In this document: one piece after another, positions 54,648 through 63,225 of the stretch
How positions within the stretch are numbered: the stretch's first letter is position 1
How the letters are laid out: the number at the start of each line of letters is the position of its first letter
Made by a program: the position numbers and the translations under genes
Source of the DNA: Parahoeflea olei
GTDB taxonomy: Bacteria > Pseudomonadota > Alphaproteobacteria > Rhizobiales > Rhizobiaceae
Assembly (NCBI RefSeq): GCF_001703635.1
Contig: NZ_LQZT01000013.1
Coordinates: 1 to 63,225, forward strand
Direction: 5' to 3'
DNA length: 63,225 nt
The notes under the pieces: model-generated
Database searches by the model: none
What the model was told of the DNA's origin: nothing
Seen by the model: the letters and a program-made list of their open reading frames with translations, nothing else

Positions 54648-54683
54648 CCGGTCCGGGCCCGATGGCCCGGGCCGGTTTTTGTT
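54648..54683 (+). terminator. Rho-independent terminator of dnaA
   Basis: 12-bp arms CCGGTCCGGGCC and GGCCCGGGCCGG (one G-T pair) around CGAT, followed by TTTTTGTT. Strong intrinsic terminator, so dnaN is expected to have its own promoter in the next 150 bases. Confidence 0.92.
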
Positions 54684-54836
54684 GCATATCTGACCCATAA
54701 TCTGCCATTTTGCATGCCCGGGCGCGTTGCACGCGGCAGCGCTGTGTGGCTCGGGCAGGATAAAAAGCCTGACAAGAGAGAATTTGAAAGGCCCTCGCCG
54801 GTGCGCGCGGGCCCCAGCCCAAACGGTAACCAGATC

Positions 54837-55955
54837 ATGCGTGTCACCCTCGAGCGTTCCAATCTCCTCAAGTCGCTGAACCACGTGCATCGCGTCGTCG
54901 AGCGACGCAACACGATCCCGATCCTGTCGAACGTGCTGCTGAAGGCCGAGGGCGCGACGCTCGACATGAAGGCGACCGATCTCGACCTCGAGATCACCGA
55001 GGCGACGCCGGCGATGATCGAACAGGCCGGCGCCACCACGGTGCCCGCGCACCTGCTCTACGACATCGTGCGCAAGCTCTCCGACGGCTCGGAAGTGCTG
55101 TTGTCGACCAATCCCGACGGCGCCTCGATGACGGTCGCCTCGGGCCGGTCGAAATTCTCGCTGCAGTGCCTGCCCGAATCGGACTTTCCGGACCTGACCG
55201 CGGGCGCCTTCAGCCACACCTTCCGCCTGCCCTCGACCGAACTCAAGATGCTGATCGACCGGACCCAGTTCGCGATCTCGACCGAGGAGACGCGCTACTA
55301 TCTCAACGGCATCTTCGTGCATTCGATCGAAAGCGACGGCGCGCTCAAGCTGCGCGCGGTCGCCACCGACGGCCACCGCCTGGCCCGCGCCGACGTCAAC
55401 GCGCCGTCGGGCTCGGAAGGGATGCCGGGCATCATCATCCCGCGCAAGACCGTGGGCGAATTGCAGAAGCTGGTCGACAATCCCGACGTGTCGGTGACGG
55501 TCGAGGTCTCCGACGCCAAGATCCGCTTCACCATCGGCTCGGTGGTGCTGACCTCGAAGCTGATCGACGGCACCTTCCCCGACTACCAGCGGGTGATCCC
55601 GACCGGCAACGACAAGGAACTGACGGTCGATTGCCAGACCTTCGCGCAGGCCGTGGACCGGGTCTCGACGATCTCCTCGGAGCGCGGCCGGGCGGTCAAG
55701 CTCGCCATCGCCGACGGGCAGCTGACGCTCACCGTCAACAACCCCGATTCCGGCAGCGCCACGGAAGAACTGGCCGTGGGCTACGACCGCGACCCGCTGG
55801 AAATCGGCTTCAACGCCAAATATCTGCTCGACATCACCAACCAGCTTTCGGGCTCGGACGCGGTCTTCATGCTGGCCGATCCCGGCTCGCCCACCCTGGT
55901 GCGCGACACCGCCGGCGACGATGCGCTCTATGTGCTGATGCCGATGCGGGTGTAG
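54837..55955 (+). CDS. dnaN: DNA polymerase III subunit beta (sliding clamp)
   Basis: Ring-shaped processivity clamp, 372 residues, the standard length. It begins MRVTLERSNLLKSLNHVHRVVERRNTIPILSNVLL and ends ADPGSPTLVRDTAGDDALYVLMPMRV, with the three topologically equal domains between. The frame is open upstream to 54714 but without similarity. recF follows after 234 bases containing a phased array of DnaA-box-like 9-mers. Confidence 0.98.
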   Translation: MRVTLERSNLLKSLNHVHRVVERRNTIPILSNVLLKAEGATLDMKATDLDLEITEATPAMIEQAGATTVPAHLLYDIVRKLSDGSEVLLSTNPDGASMTVASGRSKFSLQCLPESDFPDLTAGAFSHTFRLPSTELKMLIDRTQFAISTEETRYYLNGIFVHSIESDGALKLRAVATDGHRLARADVNAPSGSEGMPGIIIPRKTVGELQKLVDNPDVSVTVEVSDAKIRFTIGSVVLTSKLIDGTFPDYQRVIPTGNDKELTVDCQTFAQAVDRVSTISSERGRAVKLAIADGQLTLTVNNPDSGSATEELAVGYDRDPLEIGFNAKYLLDITNQLSGSDAVFMLADPGSPTLVRDTAGDDALYVLMPMRV

Positions 55956-56081
55956 GGCTGTCCGCCCTGACGGCCCCGGCCACCCGGGGGACACTCCCGG
56001 CGGGCCGCGGCAAGCCAGTCCGCGGACGGGAGATCCTGCGGCACATCCCGTCCCGCTGCCGCGCCACGGCAGTGAACAGCC

Positions 56082-56145
56082 GGTGGACAGGTTGTGGGCG
56101 AGTGGTGGAGAACCTGTGGATGAGCTGTGGATTACGGGTGGGAGC
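56082..56145 (+). promoter_or_regulatory. Phased array of six DnaA-box-like 9-mers between dnaN and recF
   Basis: Six 9-mers in one orientation start at 56082, 56093, 56104, 56115, 56126 and 56137, exactly 11 bp apart (9-mer plus 2 bp): GGTGGACAG, TGTGGGCGA, GGTGGAGAA, TGTGGATGA, TGTGGATTA, GGTGGGAGC. The fourth and fifth differ by one base from TGTGGATAA, the complement of the DnaA consensus; the others keep the GTGG core. AGTGAACAG at 56071 continues the same phase weakly. The arrangement is that of cooperative DnaA binding arrays. Confidence 0.65.
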
Positions 56146-56189
56146 GCCGGCAAGGTCCGCCCGCCGCGCGATGCTGGAACTGCTCTGAC

Positions 56190-57332
56190 ATGTCCTCCAA
56201 GGTGCATATCCGGAAACTCAAGCTCACGGGGTTCCGCAACTATGCGGGCCTCTCGCTCGCGCTCGACGCGCGCCATGTGGTGCTGTCGGGCGAGAACGGC
56301 GCGGGCAAGACCAACCTGATGGAGGCGCTGTCGCTGCTGACCCCCGGCCGCGGGCTGAGGCGGGCGGCGCAGGGCGAATTGATCAAGGCCGGGCTTGCGC
56401 CGGGCGAAGGGTTCAGCGTGTTCGCGAGCCTTGAGGGCATGGCGGGCCCGGTCGACATCGGCACCGGCGTCGACGGCGGCGAGGAAGCAGGCGCACGCCG
56501 GGTCCGGATCAACGGGGCGCCGGCGCGTTCGACCGAAGCGCTGCTCGAACATCTCAGGATCCTGTGGCTGACACCGGCGATGGACGGCTTGTTCACCGGC
56601 CCCGCGGGCGACCGGCGGCGGTTTCTCGACCGGCTGGTGCTGTCGGTCGATCCGGCCCATGGCGGCCGGGCCCTCAATTACGAACGCGCCATGCGCAGCC
56701 GCAACCGGCTTCTCTCGGAGGGACGCCCCGACCCGGCCTGGCTCGACGGGCTCGAGGCGCAGATGGCCGAACTCGGCGTGGCGATGGCGCTCGCGCGCTC
56801 GGAAGTGGTGAGCCTGCTGTCGGAGCTGATCGCGCGCAACAGCGCGGAGAGCGCCTTCCCCGCGGCGACGGTGCGGCTCGAGGGCTTCCTCGACGGCGAA
56901 GCCCCGTCATCGGCCAGCGACATGGAAACGGCATTTGCGGAGCAACTGAGGACCGGGCGCGGGCGCGATGCGGCTGCCGGGCGGACGCTGACGGGACCGC
57001 ACCGATCGGACCTGATCGTGCATCACCGCGCCAAGGCGATGCCCGCCGCGCTGTCGTCGACCGGCGAGCAGAAAGCGCTGCTGATCGGCATCGTGCTCGG
57101 CCATGCGCAGCTGGTGCGCGGCATGACAGCGCATGCCCCCATCCTGCTGCTCGACGAGATCGCCGCCCATCTTGACGAAGGCCGCCGGGCGGCGTTGTTT
57201 GACCTGATCGAGGCGCTCGGCTGCCAGGCCTTCATGACCGGCACCGATGCACACATGTTCGCGAGCCTGGGGTCGCGCGGCCGGATCTTCACGGTGGCCG
57301 ATGGCCAGATCAGCGAACGCAAGGAGAGTTGA
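56190..57332 (+). CDS. recF: DNA replication and repair protein RecF
   Basis: SMC-like ABC ATPase that helps load RecA at gaps, 380 residues. It opens with KLKLTGFRNYAGLSLAL and the Walker A GENGAGKTNLMEAL; the signature LSSTGEQKALLIGIVLGHA and Walker B PILLLDEIAAHLDEGRR are near the C-terminus. I start at ATG 56190; a GTG-initiated extension from 56127 would run through the DnaA-box-like array and has no similarity to the family. moeB begins two bases after the stop. Confidence 0.96.
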   Translation: MSSKVHIRKLKLTGFRNYAGLSLALDARHVVLSGENGAGKTNLMEALSLLTPGRGLRRAAQGELIKAGLAPGEGFSVFASLEGMAGPVDIGTGVDGGEEAGARRVRINGAPARSTEALLEHLRILWLTPAMDGLFTGPAGDRRRFLDRLVLSVDPAHGGRALNYERAMRSRNRLLSEGRPDPAWLDGLEAQMAELGVAMALARSEVVSLLSELIARNSAESAFPAATVRLEGFLDGEAPSSASDMETAFAEQLRTGRGRDAAAGRTLTGPHRSDLIVHHRAKAMPAALSSTGEQKALLIGIVLGHAQLVRGMTAHAPILLLDEIAAHLDEGRRAALFDLIEALGCQAFMTGTDAHMFASLGSRGRIFTVADGQISERKES

Positions 57333-57333
57333 G

Positions 57334-58092
57334 ATGCGTGACGCGGCGTTGAGCCCCGATGAGGTGGCGCGCTATGCCCGCCATATCGTGCTTGCCGAAA
57401 TCGGCGGCCCCGGCCAGCAGAAGCTGAAGGCCGCCCGGGTGCTGGTGGTGGGCGCGGGCGGGCTCGGCTCGCCGGTGCTGAGCTATCTCGCCGCCGCGGG
57501 CGTGGGGCTTTTGGGCGTGGTCGACGACGACCAGGTGTCGCTGTCGAACCTGCAGCGCCAGATCCTGCACGACACCGACGCGATCGGCCTTGCGAAGGCC
57601 GAAAGTGCGGCGCGCGCGCTTGGCCGTCTCAACCCGCATGTCCGGGTGGTGCCGCACCAGACGCGGGTTGACGCCGACACGGCGGTGGACCTTCTCACCG
57701 CCTATGACATGGTGGTCGACGGCACCGACAATATCGAGACCCGCTACCTGCTGGCCGATATCTGCGAGCGGCTGGAGATCCCGCTCGTCACCGCCGCGGT
57801 CGGCCGTTTCGACGGCTCGGTGACGGTGCTCAAGCCCTATGAGAGCGACGACAAGGGGCAGCCCTTCCCGCGTTACCGCGACCTGTTTCCCGAACCGCCG
57901 CCGCCGGGCCTGGTGCCGAGCTGCGCCGAAGCCGGCGTCATCGGCGCGCTCACGGGCGTGATCGGCACCCTGCAGGCGATGGAGGTGGTCAAGCTGATCA
58001 CCGGCGCGGGCGAACCGCTGATCGGCCGCCTGCTGCTCTATGACGGGCTTGCCGCGAGCTTCCAGACGGTGCGGTACCGGCGCAAGGGATAG
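57334..58092 (+). CDS. moeB: MoeB/ThiF family adenylyltransferase
   Basis: E1-like enzyme that adenylates the C-terminal Gly of MoaD or ThiS in molybdopterin or thiamine synthesis, 252 residues. ATP-binding GAGGLGSPVLSYLAAAGVG, SNLQRQILHDTDAIGLAKAESA, VDGTDNIETRYLLAD and PSCAEAGVIGALTGVIGTLQAMEVVK are present. Both CxxC pairs of the zinc site of E. coli MoeB are absent, so structural zinc is not expected. It is coupled to recF (two bases apart), as in other rhizobia. Confidence 0.88.
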   Translation: MRDAALSPDEVARYARHIVLAEIGGPGQQKLKAARVLVVGAGGLGSPVLSYLAAAGVGLLGVVDDDQVSLSNLQRQILHDTDAIGLAKAESAARALGRLNPHVRVVPHQTRVDADTAVDLLTAYDMVVDGTDNIETRYLLADICERLEIPLVTAAVGRFDGSVTVLKPYESDDKGQPFPRYRDLFPEPPPPGLVPSCAEAGVIGALTGVIGTLQAMEVVKLITGAGEPLIGRLLLYDGLAASFQTVRYRRKG

Positions 58093-58260
58093 GCCGGCAA
58101 AGCGCCGTCCTGGCGGGACCGCAGGGCTTTCCCGGTCGCCTTGCGGCCGGACGCGGCCCGCGGGACGGAAAAACCGATGGCGCCTGCATGTCGCTCTTGA
58201 CGAAAGCCCGCGAATATCCGCAGGGATGAGCGCTACGCCCCTGTTGTTCCGGAAAGCCCC

Positions 58261-58614
58261 ATGAGTGTTTCGCTCTTCGCCGCCAAATGGCTGCCCGTGC
58301 TGCTGCTTGCGATTTCCAACGTGTTCATGACGGTGGCCTGGTACGGGCACCTCAAATACAAGTCGGCGCCGCTGCTGCTGGTGATCGTGATCTCCTGGGG
58401 CATCGCCTTTTTCGAATATTGCCTGGCCGTGCCCGCCAACCGCATCGGCCACCAGGTCTGGTCTGCCGCCGAGCTCAAGACCATGCAGGAAGTGATCACG
58501 CTGATCGTTTTCGCGGGCTTTTCGGTGGTGGTGCTGAAGGAACCGCTCGGCTGGAACCACCTGGGCGGCTTCGCCCTGATCGCCGCCGGGGCGGCCCTGA
58601 TCTTCAGGGGATGA
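58261..58614 (+). CDS. DMT-like small membrane protein (DUF486 family)
   Basis: Inner-membrane protein of 117 residues with four helices (LPVLLLAISNVFMTVAWYGHL, LLLVIVISWGIAFFEYCLAVPANRIG, VITLIVFAGFSVVVLKEPLGW, GGFALIAAGAALIF). The FEYCLAVPANRIGH and KEPLGWNHLGGF segments define the DUF486 family, related to small drug/metabolite transporters. Substrate unknown. It lies 168 bases downstream of moeB. Confidence 0.9.
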   Translation: MSVSLFAAKWLPVLLLAISNVFMTVAWYGHLKYKSAPLLLVIVISWGIAFFEYCLAVPANRIGHQVWSAAELKTMQEVITLIVFAGFSVVVLKEPLGWNHLGGFALIAAGAALIFRG

Positions 58615-58700
58615 AACTTCGGGGCCGGCGCCCTGCTGCGGCGAAAGGCGCGCCCCTTGGCAGGAGAGGGCAAGGCCAAGCCTCGCCGGCGCTCCGGAAT

Positions 58701-59705
58701 TCAGCTTCTGTGGGGCAGCACGCGGTCGGGCGGGCGATGGCCGTCGAAGAAGGTGCGGATGTTGATGATCACCTTGTCGCCCATGTCGATGCGGCCCTCG
58801 ATGGTGGCCGAGCCCATGTGCGGAAGCAGCACCACCTTGCCCTCGGTGGCGAGCTTCAGGAGCCGCTTGTCGACCGCCGGATCATGCTCGAACACGTCGA
58901 GCCCCGCCCCTGAGAGGCGGCCTTCGCGCAGGGCCTTGATCAGGGCGTCCTCGTCGATGATGCCGCCGCGGGCGGTGTTGACGATATAGGCGCCGGGCTT
59001 CATCAGCTCCAGACGCCGGGCCGAGAGCAGGTGGAAGGTCGCGGGCGTCGAAGGGCAGTTCACGGAGACGATGTCGACGCGGGCCAGCATCTGGTCGAGG
59101 CTGTCCCAGTAGGTGGCCTCCAGCCGGTCCTCGGTGGCCGGATCGACGCGGCGGCGGTTGTGATAGTGGATCGACAGGCCGAAGGCCTTGGCGCGGCGGG
59201 CGACGGCGGTGCCGATGCGCCCCATGCCGATGATGCCCAGGCGCTTGCCGCCAATGCGGTGGCCGAGCATCCAGGTCGGCGACCAGCCCTTCCAGACGCC
59301 GCCGGCGCCGACGATGATGTTGGCGCCCTCGGTGAGCCGCCGCGGCACGGCCAGGATCAGCGCCATGGTCATGTCGGCGGTGTCGTCGGAGAGGACGTTC
59401 GGCGTGTTGGTAACGGTGATGCCTTTTTTCTGCGCCGCCTCGACATCGATATTGTCGACGCCATTGCCGAAATTGGCGATCAGTTTCAGCTGCGGACCGG
59501 CCTGTTCGATCAGCGCCGCGTCGATCCTGTCGGTCACCGTCGGCACCAGCACGTCGGCGGTGCGCATGGCAGCGACCAGCTCCGGCTGGGTGCGGGCCTC
59601 GTCGGTGATGTTGAGCTCGGCATCGAACAGCTCGCGCATGCGGGTCTCGACCGCGTCGGGCAGACGGCGGGTGATGTAGACCTTGGGTTTTTTCCTGCTT
59701 TGCAT
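58701..59705 (-). CDS. D-isomer specific 2-hydroxyacid dehydrogenase (glyoxylate reductase-like)
   Basis: NAD(P)H-dependent reductase of 334 residues. The nucleotide loop is GIIGMGRIGTAVARRAKAFG with an Arg-rich NRRR after the second strand, which favours NADPH. The catalytic Arg (VNTARGGIIDEDAL), Glu (GLDVFEHDP) and His (LLPHMGSAT) are present. It most resembles bacterial glyoxylate/hydroxypyruvate reductases. Monocistronic, divergent from the SH3-domain gene. Confidence 0.92.
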   Translation of the reverse strand: MQSRKKPKVYITRRLPDAVETRMRELFDAELNITDEARTQPELVAAMRTADVLVPTVTDRIDAALIEQAGPQLKLIANFGNGVDNIDVEAAQKKGITVTNTPNVLSDDTADMTMALILAVPRRLTEGANIIVGAGGVWKGWSPTWMLGHRIGGKRLGIIGMGRIGTAVARRAKAFGLSIHYHNRRRVDPATEDRLEATYWDSLDQMLARVDIVSVNCPSTPATFHLLSARRLELMKPGAYIVNTARGGIIDEDALIKALREGRLSGAGLDVFEHDPAVDKRLLKLATEGKVVLLPHMGSATIEGRIDMGDKVIINIRTFFDGHRPPDRVLPHRS

Positions 59706-59982
59706 CTTTTGAGGTCCGGCGTTGAGAGCTCTTTAACCAAGTTTGGCGACTATGTAGGTGCGTTCCGCTTTTTCTAACAGACCCTCCGGCGATGACAATC
59801 CAAAGCGCCCGGATTGATGTTTAAAAAGCGCCGCGGCGGCCCGCGCGCCCGTCAATGGCAGCGCCCGCCCACCCGCGCAACGCACAAGGCCGGCAAGCCT
59901 CGCCCGTGGCGAAGGTCAGCAATCCGGCACGTGAATCCGTGGCGCCGAAGTTTCTGGCGCCCCAACGCAAAAGGTGTGAGTC

Positions 59983-60546
59983 ATGCGTCGCCTTTCCCTT
60001 TTTCCGGCCCTGCTTCTTGCCTGCACAGGCCTGGCGCTGAGCCCGGCCGCCGATGCCGGCGGAAGCGCGGGAACCAGGGCCCACGCGCAGGCCGCGACCA
60101 TTGGCCCCAGCGGGCTGCCGCTGCCGCGCTTCGTCAGCCTCAAGGCCCAGCGGGTCAACCTGCGGATCGGGCCGGGCCGCGACTATGCCGTGGCCTGGCT
60201 CTACACCCGCTCCGGCGTGCCGATGGAGGTGATCCAGGAATACGACAACTGGCGCCGGGTGCGCGATGCCGAGGGCACGGAGGGCTGGGTCTACCAGTCG
60301 CTGCTCTCGGGCGAGCGCACCGCCGTGACCGCGCCGTGGATGCGCGGCGTCGACAAGCAGGAATTCATCGACATGCATCGCGAGGCGCGGACCAATGCGG
60401 CCGTCGTCGCCCGGCTCGAGCCCGGCGTGGTGATTAGGGTCAAGGCCTGCGACGGCGAGTGGTGCGATGCCCAGGCCGATGGCGTCAACGGCTGGGTGGC
60501 CCAGGACGAGATCTGGGGCGCCTATCCGGGGGAAGCCTTCAAGTAA
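59983..60546 (+). CDS. Secreted SH3-domain protein
   Basis: Exported protein of 187 residues with a signal peptide (LFPALLLACTGLALSPAADA). Two bacterial SH3 repeats follow: QRVNLRIGPGRDYAVAWLYTRSGVPMEVIQEYDNWRRVRD with EGWVYQSLLSG, and ARTNAAVVARLEPGVVIRVKACDGEWCDAQADGVNGWVAQDEIWG. Such domains often bind peptidoglycan in the periplasm. It is the standard SH3-domain protein of alphaproteobacteria found near this dehydrogenase; exact role unknown. Confidence 0.9.
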   Translation: MRRLSLFPALLLACTGLALSPAADAGGSAGTRAHAQAATIGPSGLPLPRFVSLKAQRVNLRIGPGRDYAVAWLYTRSGVPMEVIQEYDNWRRVRDAEGTEGWVYQSLLSGERTAVTAPWMRGVDKQEFIDMHREARTNAAVVARLEPGVVIRVKACDGEWCDAQADGVNGWVAQDEIWGAYPGEAFK

Positions 60547-60663
60547 GGCGCCGGACAGACGGCGGGGCCGGCGCAACACGCGCGAGCGGCCCTGGACAGT
60601 CGCGCACATGCAAACGAACCAAACGCAGACGGGCCGGCCCTGGCGGTCGGTCCTCGAGGCGCG

Positions 60664-62502
60664 TCAGTCCTCGAGAATGCGCACGGCACCCTTCGAGGCG
60701 CTGCTGGTCATCGCCGCATAGGCCTTGAGCGCGGTCGAGATCGCCCGCTTGCGCGGCTTGGCGGGCTTCCAGCCGGCCACGTCGCGCTTGGCCCGGCGCT
60801 CGGCGAGCACCGCCTCGTCGACGGCCAGATGGATGCTGCGGCCGGGGATGTCGATCTCGATCAGGTCGCCGTCCTCGACCAGGCCGATGGTGCCGCCTTC
60901 GGCGGCTTCCGGCGAGACGTGGCCGATCGAGAGCCCCGAGGAGCCGCCCGAGAAGCGGCCGTCGGTGACGAGCGCGCAGGCCTTGCCGAGCCCCTTGGAT
61001 TTCAGATAGCTGGTCGGATAGAGCATTTCCTGCATGCCGGGGCCGCCGCGCGGGCCTTCGTAGCGGATCAGCACCACCTGGCCGGGCTTGACCTTGCCGG
61101 TGAGGATGTCGGAGACGGCATCGTCCTGGCTCTCGAAGATCCTGGCGGGGCCGGAGAATTTCAGAATCGACTCGTCGACGCCCGCAGTTTTGACGATGCA
61201 GCCGTCTTCGGCCAGGTTTCCGAACAGCACCGCGAGGCCGCCATCCTGCGAGAACGCATGTTCGGCATCGCGGATCACGCCGGCCTTGCGGTCGAGATCG
61301 ACGCTGTCATAGCGGCGCGCCTGCGAGAACGCGGTCTGGGTGGGCACGCCGCCGGGTGCCGCGCGATAGAAATCGTGCACGTCCGGGTCATTCGACTGGG
61401 CGACGTCCCATTTCCTCAGCGCGTCGGCCATGGTCTTCTCGTGGATGGTGCCGACGCCGGTGTCGAGCAGTCCTGCCCGGTCCAGCTCGCCCAGGATCGC
61501 CATGATGCCGCCGGCGCGGTGCACGTCTTCCATGTGCACGTCGTTCTTGGCCGGCGCCACCTTGCACAGGACCGGAACCTTGCGCGACAGCCGGTCGATG
61601 TCGGACATGGTGAAGTCGACGCCGCCTTCGTGGGCGATGGCGAGCAGGTGCAGCACGGTGTTGGTGGATCCGCCCATGGCGATGTCGAGCGTCATGGCGT
61701 TCTCGAAGGCGGCGAAGGACGCGATCGCGCGCGGCAGCACGGCTTCCTCGTTGCCCTCGTAATGGCGGCGGGCGAGGTCGACGATGGTGCGGCCGGCCTG
61801 GCGGAACAGGCGCTCGCGGTCGGCATGGGTGGCGAGCGTCGAGCCGTTGCCCGGCAGCGCCAGGCCCATGGCTTCGGCCAGGCAGTTCATGGAATTGGCG
61901 GTGAACATGCCCGAGCAGGACCCGCAGGTGGGGCAGGCGGAGCGCTCGATGGAGGCGACATCGGCGTCGCTGACATTGTCGTCGGCGGCCGCGACCATGG
62001 CGTCGACGAGGTCGAGCGCCTTTTCGGTGCCGTTCTCCAGAACCACCTTGCCGGCTTCCATCGGGCCACCGGAGACGAACACCACGGGAATGTTGAGGCG
62101 CATCGCCGCCATCAGCATGCCCGGCGTGATCTTGTCGCAGTTGGAGATGCAGACCATGGCGTCGGCGCAGTGGGCGTTGACCATGTATTCCACCGAATCG
62201 GCGATCAGCTCGCGCGAGGGCAGCGAATAGAGCATGCCGTCATGGCCCATGGCGATGCCGTCATCGACGGCGATGGTGTTGAACTCCTTGGCCACGCCGC
62301 CGGCCTTGGCGATCTCGCCGGCGACGAGCTGGCCGAGATCCTTGAGATGCACATGGCCGGGCACGAACTGGGTGAAGGAGTTGACGACCGCGATGATCGG
62401 CTTGCCGAAATCGCCGTCCGCCATGCCGGTGGCGCGCCAGAGGCCGCGGGCACCAGCCATGTTGCGGCCATGCGTGGATGTTCGGGAACGATAAGGCGGC
62501 AT
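60664..62502 (-). CDS. ilvD: Dihydroxy-acid dehydratase
   Basis: Fe-S enzyme of branched-chain amino-acid synthesis, 612 residues, the usual length. The cluster-binding region shows [13 protein letters not shown] and [43 protein letters not shown] near the C-terminus is the family signature. I start at ATG 62502 ([22 protein letters not shown]) behind AGAGGA. It is monocistronic, downstream of irr on the same strand with 211 bases between. Confidence 0.97.
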   Translation of the reverse strand: MPPYRSRTSTHGRNMAGARGLWRATGMADGDFGKPIIAVVNSFTQFVPGHVHLKDLGQLVAGEIAKAGGVAKEFNTIAVDDGIAMGHDGMLYSLPSRELIADSVEYMVNAHCADAMVCISNCDKITPGMLMAAMRLNIPVVFVSGGPMEAGKVVLENGTEKALDLVDAMVAAADDNVSDADVASIERSACPTCGSCSGMFTANSMNCLAEAMGLALPGNGSTLATHADRERLFRQAGRTIVDLARRHYEGNEEAVLPRAIASFAAFENAMTLDIAMGGSTNTVLHLLAIAHEGGVDFTMSDIDRLSRKVPVLCKVAPAKNDVHMEDVHRAGGIMAILGELDRAGLLDTGVGTIHEKTMADALRKWDVAQSNDPDVHDFYRAAPGGVPTQTAFSQARRYDSVDLDRKAGVIRDAEHAFSQDGGLAVLFGNLAEDGCIVKTAGVDESILKFSGPARIFESQDDAVSDILTGKVKPGQVVLIRYEGPRGGPGMQEMLYPTSYLKSKGLGKACALVTDGRFSGGSSGLSIGHVSPEAAEGGTIGLVEDGDLIEIDIPGRSIHLAVDEAVLAERRAKRDVAGWKPAKPRKRAISTALKAYAAMTSSASKGAVRILED

Positions 62503-62713
62503 GTGGTTTCCTCTCGACTGCGGAAGCAAGGGCCCGCGCGGTCCGTGACGCGGCACCGACGGCTCAGCACGCTAGTAATCGCAAACCATCGTCATTTCCA
62601 GAGCGATCGGCGCAAAGCACGGGATCAGGGAGCCGAATTCGGGCAAAAAAAGCTGCGCCCGGGCGGCGGCCCATAGCGATCCTGAAAGGGTGCGGGCTGG
62701 GGGCGCGGGCGAC

Positions 62714-63145
62714 TCAGCGCTTGCGGCGGACCCGGATCACCACGTCGACATGGGTGATTTCCATGCCTTCGGGTGTTTCGGGCAGGTTGGTGACCGCAAT
62801 GTTGCTGACCGGGATGTCGAGCACCTCGTTGGAGCCCTCGACCACGAAATGGTGGTGGTCGGAGACATTGGTGTCGAAATAGGTCTTGGCGGTTTCGAGC
62901 GAGAGCACGCGCAGGAGGCCGGCTTCGGTGAACTGGTGCAGCGTGTTGTAGACGGTCGCAAGCGAGCACGACACGCCGACCTCGACCGCTTCCTCATGCA
63001 GCTCTTCCGCCGTCAGATGGCGGTCGCCCTTGGCAAACAGGAGATCCGCCAGTGCGACACGCTGGCGCGTCGGGCGCAATCCGGCGCCGCGCAGACGCAA
63101 GGCCGAATCGCGATTGGCAGATCTTGATGTATGCGCATGGTGCAT
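62714..63145 (-). CDS. irr: Iron response regulator Irr (Fur family)
   Basis: Fur-fold regulator of 143 residues that represses or activates haem and iron genes at low iron. The winged helix (LRPTRQRVALADLLFAKGDRHLTAEELHEEA) and TVYNTLHQFTEAGLLRVL are typical, and the haem-sensing triple His lies at residues 97-99 (DHHHF). The Cys-containing haem motif at the N-terminus of Bradyrhizobium Irr is absent, as in Rhizobium and Brucella. An Irr box precedes feoAB 27 kb to the left. In relatives fabA starts divergently just past the window edge. Confidence 0.94.
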   Translation of the reverse strand: MHHAHTSRSANRDSALRLRGAGLRPTRQRVALADLLFAKGDRHLTAEELHEEAVEVGVSCSLATVYNTLHQFTEAGLLRVLSLETAKTYFDTNVSDHHHFVVEGSNEVLDIPVSNIAVTNLPETPEGMEITHVDVVIRVRRKR

Positions 63146-63225
63146 GTTGAAGGCGTCCAGATGCGAATGACTTTCAATTCATATAACTTTTGTGGGGATT
63201 GCTTTCAATAGACTTGCTGAAGGTA
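63146..63225 (-). promoter_or_regulatory. Upstream region of irr, cut by the window edge
   Basis: The 80 bases before irr are AT-rich for this genome. An imperfect palindrome ATGACTTTCAATTCAT occurs shortly upstream of the start, of the TGA-N8-TCA kind; rhizobial RirA operators are TGA-N9-TCA, so the resemblance is only partial. Confidence 0.3.

Noticed and set aside
54369..56660. Minus-strand open frame of 763 codons opposite dnaN
   Set aside because: Antisense shadow of dnaA, dnaN and recF with no recognisable motif.
1..63225. tRNA, rRNA, CRISPR arrays, insertion sequences or prophage
   Set aside because: No cloverleaf, rRNA segment, regular direct-repeat/spacer pattern, transposase or phage gene was seen in any part of the window.

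Overview
The window is high-GC chromosomal DNA from an alphaproteobacterium, most likely of the order Hyphomicrobiales (Rhizobiales). The evidence is the block ubiB-ubiE / mutM-enoyl-CoA hydratase-rpsT-dnaA-dnaN-recF-moeB, the divergent rph / hrcA pair with grpE nearby, the rsmI-yraN...gshB-comM order, and an Irr-type haem/iron regulator at the right edge. Species cannot be named from the sequence. Almost every gene is high-GC and housekeeping in character; no tRNA, rRNA, CRISPR array, transposase or integrase was seen.

Left part (1-14.3 kb): the 3' end of mutS, a PfkB sugar/nucleoside kinase, a small outer-membrane barrel, a TRIC-type channel, grpE, then a visibly AT-richer island with a SEFIR-domain gene (candidate single-gene antiphage factor) lying between hrcA and grpE. 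It continues with rph-rdgB-hemW, a membrane GGDEF-EAL protein, rsmI and yraN. A block at 14.3-22.0 kb (TRAP transporter, GAF/PAS/GGDEF/EAL protein, acetyltransferase, small unknown gene, LysR regulator) separates yraN from gshB, which are neighbours in many relatives.

Middle (22-41 kb): gshB, a DUF4396 membrane protein, comM, cysK, dut overlapping a trans-3-hydroxy-L-proline dehydratase, prfC, a DUF1176-like secreted protein, an apparently frameshifted glutaredoxin/MauE-like fusion, two long structured GC-rich non-coding stretches, a zinc alcohol dehydrogenase, an XRE-cupin regulator with an acetyltransferase, and a ferrous-iron locus feoA-feoB-Cys-rich protein preceded by a good Irr box. feoA appears frameshifted in a run of C. 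MarR, pirin, Lrp and a class II amidotransferase follow.

Right part (41-63 kb): a cluster of intergenic repeats has captured a decayed second copy of the 3' end of coaBC. coaBC itself is translationally coupled to an upstream VapBC/FitAB-like toxin-antitoxin pair. After an isochorismatase-like hydrolase, an FKBP-type isomerase and the ubi genes comes the replication block rpsT-dnaA-dnaN-recF. Its dnaN-recF gap carries six DnaA-box-like 9-mers in the same orientation at exact 11-bp steps, which is the most striking non-coding pattern found. The window ends with moeB, a small membrane protein, a hydroxyacid dehydrogenase, an SH3-domain secreted protein, ilvD and irr. irr and the Irr box at feoAB make a plausible local iron-control circuit.
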